This document shows, in pieces, positions 15,901-30,620 of a DNA stretch of 64,000 nt. The notes under the pieces were generated by a model. The model did no database searches. It saw only the letters and a program-made list of their open reading frames with translations, and had not been told where the DNA came from. The DNA is taken from assembly GCA_032622095.1 (NCBI GenBank), contig CP136064.1, forward strand, positions 141,997,954 to 142,061,953, read 5' to 3'. The stretch comes from Siphonodentalium dalli (taxonomy: Eukaryota; Mollusca; Scaphopoda; Gadilida; Siphonodentaliidae). Numbering within the stretch: the first letter of the stretch is position 1; each line of letters opens with the position of its first letter. The position numbers were made by a program, and so were the translations under genes.

Positions 15901-16960
15901 GTAGATGGGAACGATTCATTTTGTGGTCATTCGAACTAAAAACATGGCCGCCAGTGACCATCTTTGATTTTACTCATTACATGACTAAATCCTTTAGCAC
16001 GGGCTACAGTTCGTACCTTTAGTCTGATCATCATGAAATTTGTTATTGCTGTTGAAATTGGAATGTAGATGGGAACAAGTCATATCGGGGTCATTCGGAC
16101 AAAAAACATGGCCGCCAGTGACCATCTTTGATTTTACTGTTTGTATGACTAAATCTTTTAGCACGGGCTACAGGTCATACCTTTAGTCTGATCATCATAA
16201 AATTTGACATGGATGTTAACAATGACTTGTAGATGGGAACGAGCCATTTTGGGTTCATTCGGCCAAAAAACATGGCCGCCAGCAGCCATCTTGGATTTTA
16301 CGGTTTGTATGACTGAATCCTTTAGCACGGGCTACAGGTCGTACCTTTAGTCTGTTCATCATAAAATTTGTTATGGCTGTTGAAATTGGAATGTAGATGG
16401 GAACGAGTCATTTTGGGGTCATTCGGACAAAAAACATGGCCGCCAGTGACCATCTTTGATTTTACTCTTTACATGACTAAATCCTTTAGCACGGGCTACA
16501 GGTCGTACCTTTAGTCTGATCATCATGAAATTTGTCATAGCTGTTGAAATTGGAATGTAGATGGGAACGATTCATTTTGTTGTCATTCGAACTAAAAACA
16601 TGGCCGCCAGTGACCATCTTTGATTTTACTCATTACATGACTAAATCCTTTAGCACGGGCTACAGTTCGTACCTTTAGTCTGATCATCATGAAATTTGTT
16701 ATTGCTGTTGAAATTGGAATGTAGATGGGAACAAGTCATATCGGGGTCATTCGGACAAAAAACATGGCCGCCAGTGACCATCTTTGATTTTACTGTTTGT
16801 ATGACTAAATCTTTTAGCACGGGCTACAGGTCATACCTTTAGTCTGATCATCATAAAATTTGACAAGGATGTTAACAATGACTTGTAGATGGGAACGAGT
16901 CATTTTGGGTTCATTCGGCCAAAAAACATGGCCGCCAGCAGCCATCTTGGATTTTACGGT
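9925..16960. repeat. Tandem ~3279-bp higher-order repeat, two copies plus a partial third
   Basis: Diagnostic variants recur at a fixed distance. gtagataggaacg occurs at 10492 and 13770 (3278 bp apart). The gaacgattcattttg monomers occur at 12622 and 15901 (3279 bp) and at 13279 and 16558 (3279 bp). The rare ttaacacggg and aatacatggcc variants repeat at the same offset. Copy 1 is about 9925-13202, copy 2 about 13203-16481, and a third copy breaks off near 16960. The unit is about 20 monomers. Inside it, a 657-bp four-monomer block is itself duplicated (12622 and 13279; 15901 and 16558). Few differences separate the copies, so the duplication is recent relative to monomer divergence. Confidence 0.88.
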
Positions 16961-19900
16961 TTGTATGACTGAATCCTTTAGCACGGGCTACAGGTCGTAC
17001 CTTTAGTCTGTTCATCATAAAATTTGTTACGGCTGTTGAAATTGGAATGTAGATGGGAACGAGTCATTTTGGGGTCATTCGGACAAAAAACATGGCCGCC
17101 AGTGACCATCTTTGATTTTACTCTTTACATGACTAAATCCTTTAGCACGGGCTACAGGTCGTACCTTTAGTCTGATGATCATGAAATTTGTTATGGCTGT
17201 TGAAATTGGAATGTAGATGGGAACGAGTCATTTTGGGGTCATTCGGACAAAAAACATGGCCGCCAGTGACCATCTTTGATTTTACTGTTTGTATGACTAA
17301 ATCTTTTAGCACGGGCTACAGGTCATACCTTAAATCTGATCATCATAAAATTTGACTTGGATGTTGTCAATGACATGTAGATTGGAACGAGTCATTTTGG
17401 AATCATTCGGCCAAAAAACATGGCCGCCAGCAGCCGTCTTGGATTTTACTCTTTGTGTGACTAAATCCTTTAGCACAGGATACAGGTCGTACCTTTAGTC
17501 TGATCATCACAAAATTTTTCATGGATGTTAACAATGATTTGTAGATGGGAACGAGTCATTTTGGGTTCATTCTGACAAAAAACATGGCCGCCAGCAGCCA
17601 TCTTGGATTTTACTGTTTGTATGACTGAATCCTTTAGCACGGGCTACAGGTCGTACCTTTAGTCTGATAATCATAAAATTTGTTATGGATGTTGAAATTG
17701 GAATGTAGATTGGAACGAGTCATTTTGGGGTCATTCGGACAAAAAACATGGCCGCCAGTGGCCATCTTTGTTTTCAAAATTCAATCCATTAGCACGGGCC
17801 ACAGGTCGCATTGTTCGTCTGATCATCATGAAATTTGTCCTGGATGTTAATATTGACATGTAGATGGGAACGAGTCATTTTTGGTTTACTCGGGCAAAAA
17901 ACATGGCCGCCAGCAGCCATCTTTGATTGTACTCTTTGTATGACTAAATCCTTTAGCACGGGCTACAGGTCGTACCTTTAGTCTGATCATCATGAAATTT
18001 GCTATGGATGTTGAAATTGGAATGTAGATGGGAATGAGTCATTTTGGGGTCATTCGGACAAAAAACATGGCCGCCAGTGGCCATCTTTGTTTTCAAAATT
18101 CAATCCATTAGCACGGGCCACAGGTCGCATTGTTCGGCTGATCATCATGAAATTATTCATGGATGTTAATATTGACATGTAGATGGGAAAGAGTCATTTT
18201 GGGGTCGTTCGGCAAAAAAACATGGCCGCCAGCAGCCATCTTGGATTTTACTCTTTACATGACTAAATCCTTTAGCACGGGCTACAGGCCGTACCTTTAA
18301 TCTGATCATCATGAAATTTGTTATCGCTGTTGAAATTGGAATGTAGATGGGAACGAGTTATTTTGGGGTCATTCGGACAAAAAACATGGCCGCCAGCAGC
18401 TGTCTTGGATTTTACTCTTTGTGTGACTAAATCCTTTAGCACAGTATACAGGTCGTACCTTTATTCTGATCATCATAAAATTTGTCATGGATGTTAACAA
18501 TGACTTGTAGGTGGGAACGAGTCATTTTGGGTTCATTCGGCCAAAAAACATGGCCGCCGGCAGCCATATTGGATTTTACTGTTTGTATGACTGAATCCTT
18601 TAGCACGGGCTACAGGTCGTACCTTTAGTCTGATCATCATGAAATTTGACATGGCTGTTGAAATTGGAATGTAGATGGGAACGAGTCATTTTGGGATCAT
18701 TCGGCCAAAAAACATGGCCGCCAGCAGCCGTCTTGGATTTTACTCTTTGTGTGACTAAATCATTTAGCACAGGATACAGGTCGTACCTTTAGACTGATCA
18801 TCATAAAATTTGTCATGGATGTTAACAATGACTTGTAGGTGGGAACGAGTCATTTTGGGTTCATTCGGCCAAAAAACATGGCCGCCGGCAGCCATATTGG
18901 ATTTTACTGTTTGTATGACTGAATCCTTTAGCACGGGCTACAGGTCGTACCTTTAGTCTGATCATCATGAAATTTGACATGGTTGTTGAAATTGGAATGT
19001 AGATGGGAACGAGTCATTTTGGGGTCATTCGGACAAAAAACATGGCCGCCAGTGACCATCTTTGATTTTACTCTTTACATGACTAAATCCTTTAGCACGG
19101 GCTACAGGTCGTACCTGTAGTCTGATGATCATGAAATTTGTTAGGGCTGTTGAAATTGGAATGTAGATGGGAAAGAGTCATTTTGGGGTCATTCGGACAA
19201 AAAACATGGCCGCCAGTGACCATCTTTGATTATACTGTTTGTATGACTAAATCCTTTAGCACGGGCTACAGGTCATACCTTTAGTCTGATCATCATAAAA
19301 TTTGACATGGATGTTGACAATAACATGTAGATTGGAACCAGTCATTTTGGGATCATTCGGCCAAAAAACATGGCCGCCAGCAGCTGTCTTGGATTTTACT
19401 CTTTGTGTGACTAAATCCTTTAGCACAGTATACAGGTCGTACCTTTATTCTGATCATCATAAAATTTGTCATGGATGTTAACAATGACTTGTAGGTGGGA
19501 ACGAGTCATTTTGGGATCATTCGGCCAAAAAACATGGCCGCCGGCAGCCATATTGGATTTTACTGTTTGTATGACTGAATCCTTTAGCACGGGCTACAGG
19601 TCGTACCTTTAGTCTGATCATCATGAAATTTGTCATAGCTGTTGAAATTGGAATGTAGATGGGAACGAGTCATTTTGGGGTCATTCGGACAAAAACATGG
19701 CCGCCAGTGACCATCTTTGATTTTACTCTTTACATGACTAAATCGTTTAGCACGGGCTACAGGTCGTACCTTTAGTCTGATGATCATGAAATTTGTTAGG
19801 GCTGTTGAAATTGGAATGTAGATGGGAAAGAGTCATTTTGGGGTCATTCGGACAAAAAACATGGCCGCCAGTGACCATCTATGATTATACTGTTTGTATG

Positions 19901-22900
19901 ACTAAATCCTTTAGCACGGGCTACAGGTCATACCTTTAGTCTGATCATCATAAAATTTGACATGGATGTTGACAATGACATGTAGATTGGAACCAGTCAT
20001 TTTGGGATCATTCGGCCAAAAAACATGGCCGCCAGCAGCCGTCTTGGATTTTACTCTTTGTGTGACTAAATCATTTAGCACAGGATACAGGTCGTACCTT
20101 CAGACTGATCATCATAAAATTTGTCAAGATATATAACAATGACTTGTAGATGGGAACGAGTCATTTTGGGTTCATTCGGCCAAAACACATGGCCGCCAGC
20201 AGCCATATTGGATTTTACAGTTTGTATGACTGAATCCTTTAGCACGGGCTACAGGTCGTACCTTTAGTCTGATCGTCATGAAATTTGTCATAGCTATTGA
20301 AATTGGAATGTAGATGGGAACGAGTCATTTTTGGGTCATTCGAACTAAAAACATGGCGCCAGTGACCATCTTTGATTTTACTCTTTACATGACTAAATCC
20401 TTTAGCACAGGCTACAGGTCGTACCTTTACTCTGATCATCAAGAAATTTGTTATGGCTGTTGAAATTGGAATGTAGATGGGAACGAGTCATTTTGGGGTC
20501 ATTTGGACAAAAAACATGGCCGCCAGTGACCATCTTTGATTTTACTGTTTGTATGACTAAATCTTTTAGCACGGGCTACAGGTCATACCTTTAGTCTGAT
20601 CATCATAAAATTTGACATGGATGTTGTCAATGATATGTAGATTGGAACGAGTCATTTTGGGATCATTCGGCCTAAAAACATGGCCGCCAGCAGCCGTCTT
20701 GGATTTTACTTTTTGTGTGACTAAATCCTTTAGCACAGGATACAGGTCGTACCTTTAGTCTGATCATCATAAAATTTGTCATGGATGTTAACAATGACTT
20801 GTAGATGGGAACGAGTTATTTTGGGTTCATTCGGCCAAAAAACATGGCCGCCAGCAGCCATCTTGGATTTTACTGTTTGTATGACTAAATCCTTTAGCAC
20901 GGGCTACAGGCCGTACCTTTAGTCTGATCATCATGAAATTTGTTATTGCTGTTGAAATTGGAATGTAGATGGGAACGAGTCATTTTGGGGTGATTCGGAC
21001 AAAAAACATGGCCGCCAGTGGCCATCTTTGTTTTCAAAATTCAATCCATTAGCATGGGCCACAGGTCGCATTGTTCGTCTGATCATCATGAAATTTGTCC
21101 TGGATGTTAATATTGACATGTAGATGGGATCGAGTCATTTTTGGTTTACTCGGGCAAAAAACATGGCCGCCAGCAGCCATCTTTGATTGTACTCTTTGTA
21201 TGACTAAATCCTTTAGCACGGGCTACAGGTCGTGCCTTTAGTCTGATCATCATGAAATTTGTTATGGCTGTTGAAATTAGTATGTAGATGGGAACGAGTC
21301 ATTTTGGGGTCATTCGGACAAAAAACATGGCCGCCAGTGGCCATCTTTGTTTTCAAAATTCAATCCATTAGCACGGGCCACAGGTCGCATTGTTCGTCTG
21401 ATCATCATGAAATCATTCCTGGATGTTAATATTGACATGTAGATGGGAAATAGTCATTTTGTGGTCGTTCGGCAAAAAAACATGGCCGCCAGCAGCCATC
21501 TTGGATTTTACTCTGTACATGACTAAATCCTTTAGCACGGGCTACAGGTCGTACTTTTAATCTGATCATCATGAAATTTGTTATAGCTGTTGATATTGGA
21601 ATGTAGATGGGAACGAGTCATTTTGGGGTCATTCGGACAAAAAACATGGCCGCCAGTGACCATCTTTGATTTTACTCTTTACATGACTAAATCCTTTAGC
21701 ACGGGCTACAGATCGTAACTTTAGTCTGATCATCATGAAATTTGTTATGGCTGTTGAAATTGGAATGTAGATGGGAACGAGACATTTTGGGGTCATTCGG
21801 ACAAAAAACATGGCCGCCAGTGACCATCTTTGATTTTACTCTTTACATGACTAAATCCTTTAGCACGGGCTACAGGTCGTACCTTTAGTCTGATCATCAT
21901 GATATTTGTTATAGCTGTTGATATTGGAATGTAGCTGGGAACGAGTCATTTTGGGGTCATTCGGACTAAAAACATGGCCGCCAATGACCATCTTTGATTT
22001 TACTGTTTGTATGACTAAATCCTTTAGCACGGGCTACAGGTCATACCTTTATTCTGATCATCATAAAATTTGACATGGATGTTGACAATGACATGTAGAT
22101 TGGAAAGAGTCATTTTGGGATCATTCGGCCAAAAAACATGGCCGCCAGCAGCTGTCTTGGATTTTACTCTTTGTGTGACTAAATCCTTTAGCACAGTATA
22201 CAGGTCGTACCTTTATTCTGATCATCATAAAATTTGTCATGGATGTTAACAATGACTTGTAGGTGGGAACGAGTCATTTTGGGTTCATTCGGCAAAAAAA
22301 ACATGGCCGCCGGCAGCCATCTTGGATTTTACTGTTTGTATGACTGAATCCTTTAGCACGGGCTACAGGTCGTACCTTTAGTCTGATCATCATGAAATTT
22401 GACATGGCTGTTGAAATTGGAATGTAGATGGGAACGAGTCATTTTGGGGTCATTCGGACAAAAAACATGGCCGCCAGTGGCCATCTTTGTTTTCAAAATT
22501 CAATCCATTAGCACGGGCCACAGGTCGCATTGTTCGTCTGATCATCATTAAATTATTCCTGGATGTTAATATTGACATGTAGATTTGAAAGAGTCATTTT
22601 GGGGTCGTTCGGCAAAAAAACATGGCCGCCAGCAGCCATCTTGGATTTTACTCTTTACATGACTAAATCCTTTAGCACGGGCTACAGGTCGTACCTTTAA
22701 TCTGATCATCATGAAATTTGTTATAGCTGTTGAAATTGGAATGTAGATGGGAAAGAGTCATTTTGGGATCATTCGGACAAAAAACATGGCCGCCAGTGAC
22801 CATCTTTGATTTTACTCTTTACATGACTAAATCCTTTAGCACGGGCTACAGGTCGTAACTTTAGTCTGATCATCATGAAATGTGTTATGGCTGTTGATAT

Positions 22901-24859
22901 TGGAATGTAGATGGGAACGAGTCATTTTGGGGTGATTCGGACAAAAAACATGGCCGCCAGTGACCATCTTTGATTTTACTCTTTACATGACTAAATCCTT
23001 TAGCACGGGCTACAGGTCGTAACTTTAGTCTGATCATCATGAAATTTGTTATGGCTGTTGAAATTGGTATGTAGATGGGAACGAGTCATTTTGGGGTCAT
23101 TCGGACAAAAAACATGGCCGCCAGTGACCATCTTTGATTTTACTCTTTACATGACTAAATCCTTTAGCACGGGCTACAGGTCGTACCTTTAGTCTGATCA
23201 TAATGAAATTTGTTATAGCTGTTGATATTGGAATGTAGATGGGAACGAGTCATTTTGGGGTCATTCGGACAAAAAACATGGCCGCCAATGACCATCTTTG
23301 ATTTTACTGTTTGTATGACTAAATCCTTTAGCACGGGCTACAGGTCATACCTTTATTCTGATCATCATAAAATTTGACATGGATGTTGACAATGACATGT
23401 AGATTGGAACGAGTCATTTTGGAATCATTCGGCCAAAAAACATGGCCGCCGGCAGCCATATTGGATTTTACTGTTTGTATGACTGAATCCTTTAGCACGG
23501 GCTACAGGTCGTACCTTTAGTCTGATCATCATGAAATTTGACATGGCTGTTGAAATTGAAATGTAGATGGGAACGAGTCATTTTGGGGTCATTCGAACAA
23601 AAAACATGGCCGCCAGTGGCCATCTTTGTTTTCAAAATTCAATCCATTAGCACGGGCCACAGGTCGCATTGTTCGTCTGATCATCATGAAATTATTCCTG
23701 GATGTTAATATTGACATGTAGATGGGAAAGTGTCATTTTGGGGTCGTTCGGCAAAAAAACATGGCCGCCAGCAGCCATCTTGGATTTTACTCTTTACATG
23801 ACTAAATCCTTTAGCACGGCCTACAGGTCGTAACTTTAGTCTGAACATCATGAAATTTGTTATGGCTGTTGATATTGGAATGTAGATGGGAACGAGTCAT
23901 TTTGGGGTCTTTCGGACAAAAAACATGGCCGCCAGTGACCATCTTTGATTTTACTCTTTACATGACTAAATCCTTTAGCACGGGCTACAGGTCGTAACTT
24001 TAGTCTGAACATCATGAAATTTGTTATGGCTGTTGATATTGGAATGTAGATGGGAACGAGTCATTTTGGGGTCATTCGGACAAAAAACATGGCCGCCAGT
24101 GACCATCTTTGATTTTACTCTTTACATGACTAAATCCTTTAGCACGGGCTACAGGTCGTAACTTTAGTCTGATCATCATGAAATTTGTTATGGCTGTTGA
24201 AATTGGTATGTAGATGGGAACGAGTCATTTTGGGGTCATTCGGACAAAAAACATGGCCGCCAGTGACCATCTTTGATTTTACTCTTTACATGACTAAATC
24301 CTTTAGCACGGGCTACAGGTCGTAACTTTAGTCTGATCATCATGAAATTTGTTATGGCTGTTGATATTGGAATGCAGATGGGAACGAGTCATTTTGGGGT
24401 CATTCGGACAAAAAACATGGCCGCCAGTGACCATCTTTGATTTTACTCTTTACATGACTAAATCCTTTAGCACGGGCTACAGGTCGTAACTTTAGTCTGA
24501 TCATCATGAAATTTGTTTCGGCTGTTGAAATTGGTATGTAGATGGGAACGAGTCATTTTGGGGTCATTCGGACAAAAAACATGGCCGCCAGCAGCCATCT
24601 TTGATTTTACTCTTTACTTGACTAAATCCTTTAGCACGGGCTACATGTCGTACCTTTAGTCTGATCATCATGAAATTTGTTATAGCTGTTGATATTGGAA
24701 TGTAGATGAGAACGAGTCATTTTGGGGTCATTCGGACAAAAAACATGGCCGCCAATGACCATCTTTGATTTTACTGTTTGTATGACTAAATCCTTTAGCA
24801 CGGGCTACAGGTCATACCTTTATTCTGATCATCATAAAATTTGACATGGATGTTGACAA

Positions 24860-27800
24860 TGACATGTAGATTGGAACGAGTCATTTTGGGATCATTCGGC
24901 CAAAAAACATGGCCGCCAGCAGCCGTCTTGTATTTCACTCTTTGTGTGACTAAATCCTTTAGCACAGTATACAGGTCGTACCTTTAGTCTGATCATCATA
25001 AAATTTGTCATGGATGTTAACAATGACTTGTAGATGGGAAAGAGTCATTTTGGGTTCATTCGGCCAAAAAACATGGCCGCCGGCAGCCATATTGGATTTT
25101 ACTGTTTGTATGACTGAATCCTTTAGCACGGGCTACAGGGTCGTACCTTTAGTCTGATCAACATAAAATTTGACATGGATGTTGACAATGACATTGTAGA
25201 TTGGAACGAGTCATTTTGGGATCATTCGGCCAAAAAACATGGCCGCCAGCAGCCGTCTTGGATTTTACTCTTTGTGTGACTAAATCCTTTAGCACAGGAT
25301 ACAGGGCGTACCTTTAGTCTGATCATCATAAAATTTGTGATGGATGTTAACAATGACTTGTAGATGGGAACTAGTCATTTTGGGTTCATTCGACCAAAAA
25401 ACATGGCCGCCAGCAGCCATATTGGATTTTACTGTTTGTATGACTGAATCCTTTAGCACGGGCTACAGGTCGTACCTTTAATCTGATCATCATGAAATTT
25501 GTCATAGCTGGCGAAATTGGAATGTAGATGGGAACGAGTCATTTTAGGGTCATTCGAACTAAAAACATGGCCGCCAGTGACCATCTTTGATTTTACTCTT
25601 TACATGACTAAATCCTTTAGCACGGGCTACATGTCGTACCTTTAGTCTGATCATCATGAAATTTGTTATGGCTGTTGAAATTGGAATGTAGATGGGAACG
25701 AGTCATTTTGGGGTCATTCGGATAAAAAAATGGCCGCCAGTGACCATCTTTGATTTTACTGTTTGTATGACTAAATCTTTTAGCACGGGCTACAGGTCAT
25801 ACCTTTAGTCTGATCATCATAAAATTTGACATGGATGTTGTCAATGACATGTAGATTGGAACAAGTCATTTTGGGATCATTTGGCCAAAAAACATGGCCG
25901 CCAGCAGCCGTCTTGGATTTTACTCTTTGTGTGACTAAATCCTTTAGCACAGGATACAGGTCGTACCTTTAGTCTGATCATCATAAAATTTGTCATGGAT
26001 GTTAACAATGACTTGTAGATGGGAACAAGTCATTTTGGGATCATTTGGCCAAAAAACATGGCCGCCAGCAGCCATCTTTGATTGTACTCTTTGTATGACT
26101 GAATCCTTTAGCACGGGCTACAGGTCGTACCTTTAGTCTGATCATCATGAAATTTGTTATGGTTGTTGAAATTGGAATGTAGATGGGAACGAGTCATTTT
26201 GGGGTCATTCGGACAAAAAACATGGCCGCCAGTGGCCATCTTTGTTTTCAAAATTCAATCCATTAGCACGGGCCACAGGTCGCATTGTTCTTCTGATCAT
26301 CATGAAATTATTCCTGGATGTTAATATTGACATGTAGATGGGAAAGAGTCATTTTGGGGTCGTTCGGCAAAAAAACATGGCCGCCAGCAGCCATCTTGGA
26401 TTTTACTCTTTACATGACTAAATCCTTTAGCACGGGCTACAGGTCGTACCTTTAATCTGATCATCATGAAATTTGTTATAGCTGTTGACATTGGAATGTA
26501 GATGGGAACGAGTCATTTTGGGGTCATTCAGACAAAAAACATGGCCGCCAGTGACCATCTTTGATTTTACTCTTTACATGACTAAATCCTTTAGCACGGG
26601 CTACAGGTCGTAACTTTAGTCTGATCATCATGAAATTTGTTATGGCTGTTGAAATTGGAATGTAGATGGGAACGAGTCATTTTGGGGTCATTCAGACAAA
26701 AAACATGGCCGCCAGTGACCATCTTTGATTTTACTCTTTACAAGACTAAATCCTTTAGCACAGTATACAGGTCGTACCTTTAGTCTGATCATCATAAAAT
26801 TTGTCACGGATGTTAACAATGACTTGTAGATGGGAAAGAGTCATTTTGGGTTCATTCGGCCAAAAAACATGGCCGCCGGCAGCCGTCTTGGATTTTACTC
26901 TTTGTGTGACTAAATCCTTTAGCACAGGATACAGGTCGTACCTTTAGTCTGATCATCATAAAATTTGTGATGGATGTTAACAATGACTTGTAGATGGGAA
27001 CGAGTCATTTTGGGTTCATTCGACCAAAAAACATGGCCGCCAGCAGCCATATTGGATTTTACTGTTTGTATGACTGAATCCTTTAGCACGAGCTACAGGT
27101 CGTACCTTTAATCTGATCATCATGAAATTTGTCATAGCTGTTGAAATTGGAATGTAGATGGGAACGAGTCATTTTAGGGTCATTCGAACTAAAAACATGG
27201 CCGCCAGTGACCATCTTTGATTTTACTCTTTACATGACTAAATCCTTTAGCACGGGCTACAGGTCGTACCTTTAGTCTGATCATCATGAAATTTGTTATG
27301 GCTGTTGAAATTGGAATGTAGATGGGAACGAGTCATTTTGGGGTCATTCGGACATAAATATGGCCGCCAGTGACCATCTTTGATTTTACTGTTTGTATGA
27401 CTAAATCTTTTAGCACGGGCTACAGGTCATACCTTTAGTCTGATCGTCATAAAATTTGACGTGGATGTTGTCAATGACATGTAGATTGGAACGAGTCATT
27501 TTGGGATCATTTGGCCAAAAAACATGGCCGCCAGCAGCCGTCTTGGATTTTACTCTTTGTGTGACTAAATCCTTTAGCACAGGATACAGGTCGTACCTTT
27601 AGTCTGATCATCATAAAATTTGTTATGGATGTTAACAATGACTTGTAGATGGGAACGAGTCATTTTGGGTTCATTCGGCCAAAAAACATGGCCGCCAGCA
27701 GCCATCTTGGATTTTACTGTTTGTATGACTGAATCCTTTAGCACGGGCTACGGGTCGTACCTTTAGTCTGATCATCATAAAATTTGTTATGGCTGTTGAA

Positions 27801-30620
27801 ATTGGAATGTAGATGGGAATGAGTCATTTTGGGGTCATTCGGACAAAAAACATGGCCGCCAGTGGCCATCTGAGTTTTCAAAATTCAATCCATTAGCACG
27901 GGCCACAGGTCGCATTGTTCGTCTGATCATCATGAAATTTGTCCTGGATGTTAATATTGACATGTAGATGGGAACGAGTCATTTTTGGTTTACTCGGGCA
28001 AAAAACATGGCCGCCAGCAGCCATCTTTGATGTACTCTTTGTATGACTAAATCCTTTAGCACGGGCTACAGGTCGTACCTTTAGTCTGATCATCATGAAA
28101 TTTGTTATGGCTGTTGAAATTGGAATGTAGATGGGAACGAGTCATTTTGGGGTCATTCGGACAAAAACATGGCCGCCAGTGGCCATCTTTGTTTTCAAAA
28201 TTCAATCCATTAGCACGGGCCACAGGTCGCATTGTTCGTCTGATCATCATGAAATTATTCCTGGATGTTAATATTGACATGTAGATGGGAAAGAGCCATT
28301 TTGGGGTCGTTCGGCAAAAAAACATGGCCGCCAGCAGCCATCTTGGATTTTACTCTTTGTGTGACTAAATCCTTTAGCACAGGATACTGGGCGTACCTTT
28401 AGTCTGATCATCATAAAATTTGTGATGGATGTTAACAATGACTTGTAGATGGGAACTAGTCATTTTGGGTTCATTCGACCAAAAAACATGGCCGCCAGCA
28501 GCCATATTGGATTTTACTGTTTGTATGACTGAATCCTTTAGCACGGGCTACAGGTCGTACCTTTAATCTGATCATCATGAAATTTGTCATAGCTGGCGAA
28601 ATTGGAATGTAGATGGGAACGAGTCATTTTAGGGTCATTCGAACTAAAAACATGGCCGCCAGTGGCCATCTTTGTTTTCAAAATTCAATCCATTAGCACG
28701 GGCCACAGGTCGCATTGTTCGTCTGATCATCATGAAATTTGTCCTGGATGTTAATATTGACATGTAGATGGGAACGAGTCATTTTTGGTTTACTCGGGCA
28801 AAAAACATGGCCGCCAGCAGCCATCTTTGATGTACTCTTTGTATGACTAAATCCTTTAGCACGGGCTACAGGTCGTACCTTTAGTCTGATCATCATGAAA
28901 TTTGTTATGGCTGTTGAAATTGGAATGTAGATGGGAACGAGTCATTTTGGGGTCATTCGGACAAAAACATGGCCGCCAGTGGCCATCTTTGTTTTCAAAA
29001 TTCAATCCATTAGCACGGGCCACAGGTCGCATTGTTCGTCTGATCATCATGAAATTAATCCTGGATGTTAATATTGACATGTAGATGGGAAAGAGTCATT
29101 TTGGGGTCGTTCGGCAAAAAAACATGGCCGCCAGCAGCCATCTTGGATTTTACTCTTTACATGACTAAATCCTTTAGCACGGGCTACAGGTCGTACCTTT
29201 AATCTGATCATCATGAAATTTGTTATAGCTGTTGAAATTGGAATGTAGATGGGAACGAGTCATTTTGGGGTCATTCGGACGAAAAACATGGCCGCCAGTG
29301 ACCATCTTTGATTTTACTGTTTGTATGACTAAATCCTTTAGCACGGGCTACAGGTCATACCTTTAGTCTGATCATCATAAAATTTGATAAGGATGTTGAC
29401 AATGACATGTAGATTGGAACGAGTCATTTTGGGATCATTCGGCCAAAAAACATGGCCGCCAGCAGCCGTCTTGTATTTCACTCTTTGTGTGACTAAATCC
29501 TTTAGCACAGTATACAGGTCGTACCTTTAGTCTGATCATCATAAAATTTGTCATGGATGTTAACAATGACTTGTAGATGGGAAAGAGTCATTTTGGGTTC
29601 ATTCGGCCAAAAAACATGGCCGCCGGCAGCCATATTGGATTTTACTGTTTGTATGACTGAATCCTTTAGCACGGGCTACAGGGTCGTACCTTTAGTCTGA
29701 TCAACATAAAATTTGACATGGATGTTGACAATGACATTGTAGATTGGAACGAGTCATTTTGGGATCATTCGGCCAAAAAACATGGCCGCCAGCAGCCGTC
29801 TTGGATTTTACTCTTTGTGTGACTAAATCCTTTAGCACAGGATACAGGGCGTACCTTTAGTCTGATCATCATAAAATTTGTGATGGATGTTAACAATGAC
29901 TTGTAGATGGGAACTAGTCATTTTGGGTTCATTCGACCAAAAAACATGGCCGCCAGCAGCCATATTGGATTTTACTGTTTGTATGACTGAATCCTTTAGC
30001 ACGGGCTACAGGTCGTACCTTTAATCTGATCATCATGAAATTTGTCATAGCTGGCGAAATTGGAATGTAGATGGGAACGAGTCATTTTAGGGTCATTCGA
30101 ACTAAAAACATGGCCGCCAGTGACCATCTTTGATTTTACTCTTTACATGACTAAATCCTTTAGCACGGGCTACATGTCGTACCTTTAGTCTGATCATCAT
30201 GAAATTTGTTATGGCTGTTGAAATTGGAATGTAGATGGGAACGAGTCATTTTGGGGTCATTCGGATAAAAAAATGGCCGCCAGTGACCATCTTTGATTTT
30301 ACTGTTTGTATGACTAAATCTTTTAGCACGGGCTACAGGTCATACCTTTAGTCTGATCATCATAAAATTTGACATGGATGTTGTCAATGACATGTAGATT
30401 GGAACAAGTCATTTTGGGATCATTTGGCCAAAAAACATGGCCGCCAGCAGCCGTCTTGGATTTTACTCTTTGTGTGACTAAATCCTTTAGCACAGGATAC
30501 AGGTCGTACCTTTAGTCTGATCATCATAAAATTTGTCATGGATGTTAACAATGACTTGTAGATGGGAACAAGTCATTTTGGGATCATTTGGCCAAAAAAC
30601 ATGGCCGCCAGCAGCCATCT
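24860..30620. repeat. Dispersed duplication inside the satellite, offset 4543 bp
   Basis: A block at about 24860-26080 recurs at about 29400-30620. Shared private variants have the same spacing: ccgtcttgtatttcactc at 24923 and 29466, and tcggataaaaaaatggcc with gata at 25721 and 30264. Both differences are 4543 bp. The copies part company near 26080/30620, where one continues with attgtactc and the other with ggattttactc. Part of the same block, marked by tagctggcgaaattgg, appears a third time near 28590. Confidence 0.8.
27850..29160. repeat. 800-bp-offset duplication in the satellite
   Basis: The segments about 27850-28360 and 28650-29160 align at an offset of exactly 800 bp (ggccacaggtcgcattg at 27901 and 28701). 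They share a private one-base deletion in ctttgatgtactctttg at 28027 and 28827. They differ by only a few substitutions, such as gagccatt versus gagtcatt. Confidence 0.85.
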
